Origin: Pseudo-nitzschia pungens | Taxonomy: Eukaryota; Bacillariophyta; Bacillariophyceae; Bacillariales; Bacillariaceae | Assembly: GCA_037355855.1 (NCBI GenBank) | Contig: CM074758.1 | Coordinates: 8,343,001 to 8,407,000, forward strand | Direction of reading: 5' to 3' | DNA: 64,000 bases | Shown here: one piece after another, positions 51,595 through 61,587 of the stretch | How positions within the stretch are numbered: position 1 is the stretch's first letter | Layout: each line of letters begins with the position of its first letter | Notes under the pieces: generated by a model | Told to the model about the DNA's origin: nothing | The model's input: only the letters and a program-made list of their open reading frames with translations | The model's database searches: none | Made by a program: the position numbers and the translations under genes

Positions 51595-53929
51595 TTTGAT
51601 TGTTCACTTGTGACAAGGATGTGAGAGATTGGACCGTACCGTACGGAAAGGGGTTCCGTTTCGAGGCTTGAATGTTGTCGAGAAGTTCGATATTTATGGC
51701 GGGAAGGGGCACCGAGCAGATTCCTTGCGAGTAGATGGGTTGGTTGGCAACGAAATTCAGGGTTGCGGTAAGGTTTCTTACGTATACCAGCAGGTAGTTT
51801 TTGTACGAGCACTCGTACAAGTACTACCGGTAATGACCATCGGAAGGTAAAATTTCTGTGGAAGGGCATTATTTCGGTCGGTCCAATCGTTGCGAGACGA
51901 AGACTCACTCTGCTGTCTGTGCGTTAGATTCCGCCGGTATGTATGTGCCAAAAAAACTCCAACGTCAAGAGAAGAAACCAGTCGGTGGTATTGTTTTTCT
52001 TTGTTTCTTAAGTTTCCTGTCACAAAAACACCCTTGACGCCAGCGTGCGCCAATCAAACCGTCATCCGACAGGGCGATGACAATTTGCACGAGGCACGGT
52101 TTCGATCGGGGGGTGTCAACGACGTGGGCTCGCGGGACATCTCCACTTGGCATGACGTCATTCCATCCCGACACCGCGAGATTCAATCACGAATGAACAC
52201 CCGAGAGAAGCGAATGCGAAAAAAATAATACGATTGGTGTGCTGGACCGGAACTCGAGAAGCCGCAATCGCCGAAAACATAGTCCCCGAAACTCGATAAT
52301 TGCTTTGGATAATCTTACTCCTGCCACTCTCAAAACAGATTTCTCTTCAACAATGCTGTGATGAGAGTCCTGCAGTGAAAGGAATCATAAGAGTTCGCAG
52401 CTGTTCTAGGGACACAATGACCGTAGAGTTACAGACAAGCAGCTGTTAGCGACATGCCGTTGTTTCTTTTTTTAGAGTGAACACAGTAACCTTTATCACG
52501 ACCGGTAGGAGTGTCTCTCAAAACTGAAGATTCATTCATTCATTCATTCTGCTGCTGCTTTCCTCATACTAGTTGTCTTTTTTATTACCCCTAAGCAGCA
52601 CAAACAATCTTATTTGCGTTATAATACCTGAAAAGGATTCTAAATTGGCTGTTAACGCATAGAGAGCAGTATTAGCAAGAATGGTACTAGTTTATACTAC
52701 TAGTAGATAGTGATTAATGAAACAGCAATTTGGCACCTCAAAATTCTTGGCATATCAGTACCTCTACTTGCTTCTTTGGGTATATCAGTACCTCTGCTTT
52801 CTGCTTGTGACTCCACAGCTTCTTCTTACAATTCATACACATCTCAGATTGGCACACAAGCAACATACAGCCCTCTTATTGGGGTAGCCCAACAACAACC
52901 AAGCAACAACCCCAGCAACAATTCCAGTGAGATAATCTTCCTATTGGGCATCACCATCGATCATTGATTCTGGGACAATACGAGACAGGTTCGCCACCTT
53001 GACAAAAATTGATTCCAATTGGATCATGACACCACTTTTCAAGAGAGGAAGTAGACTCCTTACTCTTGATCAGAATTGGGGCGAATCAATCTACTACTAT
53101 TACTACTAGCTCAAATAGTATTACTAGTAGTAGTAGTTGTTGTTGTAGTACCAGCAGCAGTAGTAGCAGGGTGTGTGACTACTACTACCTTCAAAATACC
53201 TATTCCTTCTGTGTTCAGAAATCTAACTATCAAGAGTGATTCTTTGTGTGGAGTGTGTATCGAATAGCAGCAGGACTCGTAACGTACTAGTAGTAGTACT
53301 AGTAGTAGTAACTTAGTGGTCTGCTGCTGCTGGTGCGACTGGATACGTTAGGTCATGGAAATTGCTAAGATTAACCTTACGGCTTGGTCACGAAATTTAG
53401 CAAGAATGGAAATCCAATTCTCACTGGCCACCATTCGCTCGTCGGGGGTTAAAAGAAAGGCTGATTGAGTCATGCATGTTCATCTGCACGCAAGTTTTTT
53501 TGTTTTCTGACGATCGTTTGGAGTGGGCGGAATGGAGTCGATGTAATCCAAACACTTAATATTAATAATAATAAATACAGTACGTACGCTAACTTACTCG
53601 TAAGCCTTACTACACGTACCGTAACTTACGACTAATCTCGATTGATCTCGATTGGCATGCTTCGGTTGAGAGGAAAAACGATGAAAAATAATAATTTTAC
53701 CGTTGTGGACAAGCGAGTAATTACCGCACCGTACGTACGGCACAAGTGCAAGCAAGAACGGTAAGGTATGCCTCCTCATCAAAATCAAAATTGACAATTC
53801 CGCAAATTTCCATTCAGCCTACACTCGAACACCGACCCTCGGGAGCGGCCTCCATTCCCAAACCAGAGACACACGACATTGTACGCAAAATTATACAACA
53901 ACAACAACAATAACAATAACAGGGAGACG
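51595..53929. other. Long gene-poor stretch with TAG microsatellites
   Basis: About 2.3 kb. ATTC repeats lie near 52530-52548, and TAG/TAC microsatellites at 53095-53165 and 53285-53315. Short frames (51629-52228, 52710-52967, 53076-53267) are unsupported. Confidence 0.45.
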
Positions 53930-54690
53930 ATGACCGAAATCGATGAGGAGGTCCGCATGGCAGAACGAATGGCAGTTGGCGGTGGCCTCTGCTCCCAATT
54001 TGCGAGCCAAGGAGGCAAAGAAAATGAAGTCGAAAAGCCAGAACCAGGGCAAGACCGGGGCATCGACGAGGATCACAAGGTCCCTGATTCGGAACCGTCG
54101 CTCCGAGGCCACGTCTCCGACCGGTTCCCAGCAGCAGCAGCAACAACAACAACAACAACAGAAACAACAACAACGACGACAGCAACAACGACGGAGCGAG
54201 CCCGCATCGGTGCCGAGCGCTTTGCAACAACAACAACAACAACAACAACAGCCACCACCACCGCTTCCGAATCGCGAACGCCTGAATTCCTCGGACGAAG
54301 AAGTCCGGCGGGCCCGCGAAATGGCAATGGCGGTGGCGGCGCTGGGGACCGAAAAGGGGTCCATCAACATGAAAGCCGAGGACATACGGATGGCCATTGC
54401 TAAACGTCATGTCGGATCCCAACGAACGAACGAGACGAAAGTCGAGGCCACTGGGCGGTGCTCAGCAACAGCAGCAAAAACTGAAACAGAAGCAAAAACA
54501 TTCGTCAAAGTTGCCTTCCAAAAGGCAACCACAAACCAATAGCAAAACCTCCGTTGGGGAATGGGATGAAACGACGAAGGGCGTCTGTGACTCGCAAATA
54601 CGCACCATAGGTAGAGGAGATGATGAGACCACCCTGGATCTTGAGGAATCAGAGCTTGTTCGCAATGGTAGCACTCGCCAATTTTCTTAA
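53930..54690 (+). CDS. Gln-rich low-complexity protein, frame uncertain
   Basis: A protein-like reading begins at the ATG at 53930 (MTEIDEEVRMAERMAVGG), moves by one base to a frame with ASAPNLRAKEAKKMKSKSQNQGKTG, two Gln runs and PPPPLPNRERLNSSDEEVRRAREMAMAVAAL, and then by another base near 54395 to MSDPNERTRRKSRPLGGAQQQQQKLKQKQKHSSK, ending at 54690. The helix DEEVR.A..MA occurs twice, which argues for real coding sequence spanning the shifts. Otherwise it is basic, disordered and Gln-rich. No domain is recognised. It ends only 54 bp before the CRAL-TRIO start, so the two might be one gene. Low certainty. Confidence 0.4.
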
Positions 54691-54743
54691 TACTCTACGT
54701 CACGTTGTCCTCGCAACCGTCGTACACCAAAATCAGCAACGCA

Positions 54744-55871
54744 ATGTTCATTTTCAACACGGCGGTCTCGTTTTTCTGTGTCATGGAGAAAAAGAACCCA
54801 CAGAACCTGACCCTGGAGTCTCCCATCGAACGCCAGACCAATGCCGATGCTACGGTGTGCACTGCGGACAACAGCGATGACGATAGCAGCGACGACAACG
54901 ACGAGCAAATCCAAAAAAGAGAGGAGGCACTCGTCGACGAGTTGGAAAAGCGGCTGCGACCCGAAAAAAGCATCACGCTCGAATGGCTGCCCGACGTTCA
55001 GTACAGCGAGATCGATCTGCAGGCCCTCCACGACCTGCAACCGGAGTCCACCCTGGCCGAACGCCGCCGGTTCCTCAAGGCGCGAAAGGGCGTCATCAAG
55101 GCGGCTTCGGCCCAGCTGGGATCCTACATCGAGTGGCGGTCCGCCAACAAGATCGACGAGTTTTTCCCCTCCACCTTCACCACGGACGACGAAGGACTGG
55201 GCCCTGGCCGCCCGGGGTGCCATGGAGATTGCCAACACGAGCCAGGTCTCCGGCCGATCCGAACGGTGCTCCCCAGAATCGTGAGCGTCTTTGGGGGCGA
55301 GGACGGCCTCGTCCTGTGCAAGAACGGTGCCCGGATCGTTCACGTGCTGCCCTCCCAGCTCGACACCACCTATTGCTCCCTCCACGACGTACGCACTGGC
55401 CCTGGCTATGTACCTGGATCGAAAACTCGACCGGAATCACACCGAAAAGGTCACCGTCGTCATCGACATTCGATCGGGGAAGGGGTGGCCGAACCCCTCC
55501 AGTGTTTCGTTGGTCCCCTTCATCAAGCTGGTGGTGGGATCCCTGAATTCGTACTTTCCGGAACGATTGTCGAGGTGCATCCTGTTTCCGTTGCCAATGA
55601 CGGCAACGGTATTGTTCAACAAAGCCAAAGGTAAGAGTAACTGGTTTGCGACTCGCCGCTATCTCCATTTGTTGGGTTGGATTTGTGTCGTGCACATTAT
55701 TTGTACGCCTCACCACCTTAAATCTGTTCTGTCTGTGACTGACCCGGGCGTCCCTGTGCATCGAAACCTCCAGCCTATTTGGACCCGGACACCGCTACCA
55801 AGATACAGGTCTGTTCGGGCGCGGGGTCGGTAAACGCGAAGGTGCCTACGAAGGTGAAAACAATTCATTGA
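54744..55871 (+). CDS. CRAL-TRIO (Sec14-like) lipid-binding protein, two exons, three frame breaks
   Basis: Exon 1 is ~54744-55630 and exon 2 is 55774-55871; the GTAAGA...CCAG intron joins in phase 1, giving NKAKG/A-YLDPDTATKIQV. The N-terminus is acidic (DDDSSDDNDEQ). The CRAL-TRIO N-terminal helix follows: STLAERRRFLKARKGVIKAASAQLGSYIEWR. At 55194 one extra G shifts to DWALAARGAMEIANTSQVSG. Near 55265 the frame returns to PRIVSVFGGEDGLVLCKNGARIVHVLP, and between 55375 and 55390 it shifts again to TYALALAMYLDRKLDRNHTEKVTVVIDIRSGKGW, then LVPFIKLVVGSLNSYFPERLSRCILFPLP, the lipid-pocket core. Such proteins carry phosphoinositides or other lipids. Alternative start: Met at 54783. Family assignment is confident; an intact product is doubtful unless the shifts are errors. 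Confidence 0.75.
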
Positions 55872-56565
55872 CTGACAAGTCCATAGATGCCATGGAAGGA
55901 CGAAGGAAAGCTCTGTTTCTGCCTTAATACAAATTACGTTTACTCGCAGCAACAAGCAGCAGCCAACAACAACAACAACAAGACCGGAATCACGATCCCG
56001 ACCCCCCTGACAACGAAACATATTCATCCCCGCCAGCACATACGGTACAGTAGAAATTGCGCAACACAATTCTTGGTGAACTCTCACCAAATAATATTGT
56101 GGAAGACACTGTTTCCCTTTCGCACGAAAGATGAACCTGCAAAGCGAACAAATCTACCGAGATCCACTCACTACGACAGTCACAGTTCGATGTGGATAGC
56201 AAGGTCCATGTCGTACGGACCTTAGCGTACCCTTACAAAGAAGCACAGCGATAATAAAAATGCAACTCCCAAAACCATAAAACTAGACACGATTAGACAG
56301 CATGCTTACTGTTAACGGTATCTCATAACGACTCCTACCAATCATTTTGAACGATAGTTCGGTCACTCGTCGAAACCAGGCAGAGTAATAGCTCAACTTA
56401 TCATCGAAACCAACAATCCTCGCCTTCGCCAGGTAAACATTGCATCCGATCGACGATTCGGAAACTCGTCAACAGGTGGAACGTCATAAAATAATAATCA
56501 TCATCATCATTAGTACCCTTTTATGTTTGTCGTGAAAATATATCAGTGGTATATTCTATGTATGT
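55872..56565. other. Intergenic region between convergent genes
   Basis: 694 bp; ATC triplet repeats lie near 56488-56510. No gene was seen. Confidence 0.4.
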
Positions 56566-58052
56566 TTACTCGGAGGCGTAGGCGTCAAGGATTTCTTGGA
56601 CGGCGTTCTTGGATCCCATAACGACGGGGACACGCTGGTGGACGTATTCGGGGGTGATTTCCATGACACGTTCCTTGCCAGGGTGGACGAGAGTCCTCCG
56701 GCTTGTTCCATGATGAAGGACATGGGGGCTCCCTCGTACAACAATCGGAGCTTTCCGTTGGGGTTCTTGGTGTCCCCGGGGTATCCGAAGACACCTCCGT
56801 ACAACAGGGTACGGTGCACATCGCCCACCATGGATCCGATGTATCGGCTGGAGAATCGCTTTCCGCTGGCGCCGGTTCCCATCGCGCCATCCGGTAACAA
56901 CGTCTCGGAGAGGCTTGTCCCACTTGTCGAAGTTGGCCTCGTTCATGGAGTAGATGCTGCACTCCTCGGGGATCTTGACATCGGGCTTGGAAAGAACGAA
57001 TTCACCAATGGTCTCGTCGAGGGTGAAGATGTAGACACCGTTTCCGAGGGTGAGGGAGAGGAAGGTGGAGGAGGAGTACAGGCAGTAAGCGGCGGCAACA
57101 AGGTTGGTTCCGGGCTGGAGGGTGTTGGCAAGGCACTGGGCTTCTTGCTCCGTGCACTCGTCACCGATGCATTCGGCATCAATTTCGCAGTTCTCGCTGT
57201 GTTCGTAGATTCCAATAATGGTTCCAGTGGGAATTCCGGCATCAACGTTAGAGGATCCATCGAGAGGATCAAAAACGGCAACGTACTTCTCTCCCTCTTC
57301 GATGACGATTTCTTGGGAGTCGGTGGTGGCACTTCCGACCAAGTCGACCTGTCAGGTTTTGGAAATGAAAGCAAGCCATCGGGATTTCACACACACATTC
57401 ACACACATTCACACACACACACACACACAAACATTCGGTATGTGAGCTACGTCAGTCAATATATTGTACTCCGATGGAAAGTCCAACCAGCATTCGGAAT
57501 TCGTTCCCTTCGCAATAGCCCGAACGGTTCTCGTAGGGACGAGGTGTTCGGACCAGAACATGCTGTTTCGTGTACCGAGGCACTTGTACTCACAGGAACA
57601 TCTTCCTCCTCGGAAGCCAAAACACCGAGACGTCCGGTGAAGCGAAGGGCACGCTTCAAGAGATCGTTGGTGATAACATCGAGCTTCTTCTGGTCCTCTC
57701 CTTGGACATTGACCTCACCCTGGTATCCCAAGGTCTCACTGGAAGGAAGCTGGGATCGCTTGACCAAGTTGGTCATGGCCTTGCACGCAGTGTCGATAGC
57801 TCCGAAAAGGGTGGTCAACTCGCGAAGCTCGGGGTTGAGCATGGCAACCTCGTTCATGAAACGAGTCAAGGTAACTCCGGTGGTGTCGCAAACCTCGTCA
57901 AAGACAGGCACCTTGGTCTGGGCGCGAGACATGGTAGGAGTGTCGACGGTGGAGGCATGGAGAGCGCTGACACCTCGGCTTCCAGCGGGCTGGGCGCTGA
58001 AGGCATTGGCGGAGGATGCCGCGAGGAAGATAGCACAGAGCGAGAATTTCAT
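56566..58052 (-). CDS. FBP: Plastid fructose-1,6-bisphosphatase, copy 1, with two frame breaks
   Basis: Calvin cycle/gluconeogenic enzyme removing the C1 phosphate from fructose-1,6-bisphosphate. Exon 1 is 57594-58052 and exon 2 is 56566-57348 (GTGAGT...ACAG intron, phase 0, EEDVP/VDLVGSA). The N-terminus [21 protein letters not shown] is a diatom plastid presequence. Catalytic text: LASEEEDVP, then [18 protein letters not shown] (metal and substrate). A Cys-rich insertion follows ([22 protein letters not shown]) in the place of the thioredoxin loop of plant plastid FBPase. After TGWRD an extra G at 56878-56880 (plus-strand CCC) shifts the frame; [13 protein letters not shown] and [17 protein letters not shown] follow. 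Near 56680-56700 it shifts back to [24 protein letters not shown]. It is divergent from an intact sister copy starting 738 bp away. Confidence 0.9.
57391..57431. repeat. CA microsatellite in the FBPase copy 1 intron
   Basis: CACA/CATTCACACA units within the 245 bp intron (57349-57593). Confidence 0.85.
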
Positions 58053-58790
58053 TTTAAAATCAAACACTTTGGACCGACTGCAACGAGTGATTGCCTTCTG
58101 TTTCTATGTTATGTGATGGGAGAGAGGTGGAATACAGTTCTGTCAAAGACCTTTCGGCTACCGTACCGTACCAATTACTGTAACTGAGGGCTGGCCTTGC
58201 TTGCTAGTTCTTCCACAATTACATCTGCCGCGAGGGTTCTTCCGGCCTACACAGCATTCACAGTCCCATAGATTTTCTCGTGGTGTCGTCGGTGACAGCA
58301 AAAATCTTGGCTTGAAAATCGGAGAGTTGACGAGTACGTGGTCAGCTATTTTCGTACGAGACACGTTTGCTCCTACTGGCTTACTGGTACAGTGCGATAC
58401 TTTGCTTCCTTCTGTGAACAACGTACTCGTAAGATTAATTACTCGTCCACCGGGAAATCTCGATTTGATGCGTTTCTGTTCGGATCAATCGCGCGATTCG
58501 ATGACGCACTTGCCGGTCCGCGCATTGTTGGGTTTTTTCGTTCATCTATCACGGAAAACGTGGTCGTACGTGTAGTTGCGAACACCTCTCGAAATAAAAG
58601 GGTTTCGTCGTCTGCGAGGATCTTAGGATTGTCAAGGATGCATCATGCATCCCGTATGCCTTCACGCGCTCATGATTTTCTGCTCTCTGCCGAAAGACAG
58701 AAGGCTCCCCTTATTGGTAGACGACATCGTTCTGTAGCTTCAAGCTTGGTGTTAGTTGTTGATTTCTGTCATAATAAGTAGTATCCCACC
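58053..58790. promoter_or_regulatory. Shared divergent promoter region of the two FBPase genes
   Basis: 738 bp separate the two start codons facing away from each other, so it should serve both genes. I see no single conserved inverted element across it. A TACCGTACCGTACCAATTACTGTA stretch lies at 58159-58181. Confidence 0.5.
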
Positions 58791-60225
58791 ATGAAATTCT
58801 CCATCTCGGCTCTCGTAACTGTTTCCTTGGCGGGCGTCTCCCATGCCTTTGTCACCAGACAGCAAAAGGCATACGTTCCTACCGCATTGAACGTTGCCAC
58901 CGAACCCAAGGTTAAGGTTCCTGTCTTGGATGAAGTATGCGAAACCACCGGTGTCACCTTGAAGCGATACATGAACGAGGTTGCCATGCTCAACCCCGAA
59001 TTGACCGAGCTCACGACTCTCTTTGGAGCAATCGACACTGCCTGCAAGGCCATCACTAACATGGTCAAGCGATCCCAGTTGCCATCCAGTGAGACTCTTG
59101 GTCTCGAGGGAGAAGTCAATGTCCAGGGTGAGGACCAAAAGAAGCTTGATGTCATCACCAACGATGTCCTCAAGCGAGCCCTCCGATTCACCGGACGCAT
59201 GGGAGTCTTGGCCTCGGAAGAGGAAGACGTTCCAGTAAGTGTAGGCAATCTGTGCGGCGGCAATCCGTCGCCGTAGAATAGTAGGAAACAGGGGAACTAG
59301 AAGTCGGAAGCAGAGCTCTGTTTCCGGAAGCGAACAGCATAATTGGGGTGATGTGGACAGTCGGAACGCACAAAGAATAGCTTGTAGACGGCGGTACGAT
59401 TAATTGTGTTTTCCACTATCGTTTTATCTCATTCTCCGATTGTTCCCTCTGTAGGTCGATATTGTCAACACGGACAAGGATGCCGTTTTCACCGAAACCG
59501 CCAAGTATGTTGCTGTATTTGATCCTTTGGATGGGTCCTCTAACGTTGATGCTGGTATCCCAACCGGAACCATCATTGGAATTTACGAGCACGATGAGAA
59601 CTGCTCCATGGATGAATCTTGCATCGGAGATGATTGCAGCGAGCAAGAATTGAGGTGCCTCACCAACACTCTTCAACCCGGAACCAACTTGGTTGCTGCC
59701 GCCTACTGCCTCTACTCTTCTTCCACCTTCTTTGTGTTGACCATTGGTGCTGGTACCTATGGATTCACCCTTGACGAAAACCTTGGAGAATTCGTCTTGA
59801 GTCACCCCAACATGAAGATCCCCGAGACCTCCTCCATCATGTCCTTCAACGAGGCCAACACACACATGTGGGACGAGCCCCTGCAAAAGGTTGTCACCGG
59901 ATGGAAGAACGGAACTGGAAAGTCCGGAAAGACCTTCTCCAGCCGATACGTTGGATCCATGGTTGGTGACGTCCACCGCACCTTGCTCTATGGAGGTGTT
60001 TTTGGATACCCCGGAGACACAAAGAACCCCAACGGAAAGCTTCGATTGTTGTATGAGGGAGCCCCCATGTCTTTCATCATGGAACAAGCCGGGGGTGTTT
60101 CCACCACTGGAAAGGAACGCGTCATGGACATCACACCCGAGTATGTGCACCAACGTGTTCCCATTGTTATGGGATCGAAGAATGACATTGAAGAAGTCAT
60201 TGAGGCCTACGCGAACGCCAACTAA
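58791..60225 (+). CDS. FBP: Plastid fructose-1,6-bisphosphatase, copy 2, intact
   Basis: Exons 58791-59234 and 59455-60225; the GTAAGT...GTAG intron is in phase 0 at exactly the same codon as in copy 1 (EEDVP/VDIVN). The product is 404 residues. The presequence [25 protein letters not shown] has the A-F plastid motif. Features: [14 protein letters not shown] near the N-terminus of the core, [27 protein letters not shown] (residues 170-187), and the Cys-bearing insertion with Cys198, 204, 209 and 216 ahead of [18 protein letters not shown]. Then follow [37 protein letters not shown] and the C-terminal [24 protein letters not shown]. The Cys insertion suggests light/redox control through thioredoxin, as known for plant plastid FBPase, but which pair would form the disulfide is unknown. 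Confidence 0.95.
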
Positions 60226-61587
60226 ACGTTGCTTGTGTAATAGTTGCAGGTTATAACGATAGTAAGCACCCTTTCTTTTTTACCGGGAACCCTACCGTCT
60301 CGAGTGCTCTCATCTATTCGCTAGCTGTAGCGTATTTCAGTTGTGGATTGTGCTGTACGATGTGAGTAAAGCAGCTGCAAGCTTCGGACGAACGACACAA
60401 CACATGACCGCGAGTATTTTTCCTCTGTCACGTCAACTCTGCCGAAATCCGTACGTGACATGCATGTGTAGAAACACAGGTGGAGGGGCATGCATGTTGG
60501 AAAGATGTGGAAGAATGAGAAAGTGAGCGATCCAACCCGACAGATGGAAGCGACGAATATCTTTCCAAGAATCTAGCATCATTCACCTGCGCTTATCAGT
60601 TGCACAGTCTTTCTTTAAAACACAGGAGTTCCGTTCTTCAAATGGATAGAAATTGGATTTCAACCATACTGTATCATTCAATAGTCATACGCAGCATGCA
60701 GGAAAAGGATCTCCTCAGACGCAGGAGAATAGATCACGACTGCATCCATATCTTGACTCAAAAGACTAGCAGAAATAATTTGCCCTTCTCATTTTGCAGA
60801 AGCATGAATTTCCGTTGACAGCAGGTCCGAGTACTACCCAATTGTGCATGTTATAGAACCTTGGTTGAAATTATTGACAAAAAAGTCAATCATATTATAA
60901 TCTAATAATGATAATACTAGGAGTAGTTTCTTGTACCCAAAGTAGGAATGTTTTCTTGCACTGAAAAATAGAACGAGACAATTGCATCATATTGAAAGCC
61001 AAAAGTGTGATATTTCGAAATAATTGGTAGGAAGAAGCAGACTCCTACCACATACATTCCTGTTAACCGCTTACTAAACATGGCGCTTGATCAGTTTCAT
61101 AAAGAAATAACAATAATCTGAAGAGCCTTACGTGTATCTTTGGTTGTACCCAAACATGCTTTCATATTCTAGTCTCCCTACTACTGTCAAACCAATGACA
61201 CGCATCTGTATTTGTTATAAATAAATGGATATGGAGGGATTCTTCTGTCGATCTGCTTGATGTAGTGCTATATTTCTTTTCGATCCTTCAAAACAGAAAA
61301 TAATGGACCGGGATCAACTAAACATATAACAATGGGTGATGATATTGGAGTTGGTTATTAACGTCTATTATTTTAGCGGTTGATCGTTTACATGAGAGTG
61401 ATGTATCGTGCATATGAGTGAACACTATGTTCATTTTGCGCTTAACAGTTTAGGCAGACACCTTGTCATCGCGATTCGAAGATAATTTGGGTGAGGAAAG
61501 TCGCTCGATGATTGTTGGTCTGAAAATTGGGTTCAAAATTGTTGCCAAAGCTGGAACGAAAACGTATTCTAACGTTGATAATTGCAT
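60226..61587. other. Gene-poor stretch between convergent genes
   Basis: About 1.36 kb, AT-rich. Short frames at 60341-60526, 60600-60818 and 61463 onward are unsupported. Confidence 0.45.

Noticed and set aside
50780..51820. Several 250-350 codon frames on both strands
   Set aside because: Triplet repeats (CAG/CTG, CGT) open all frames; only the 50863-51594 minus frame has a non-repetitive protein-like core.
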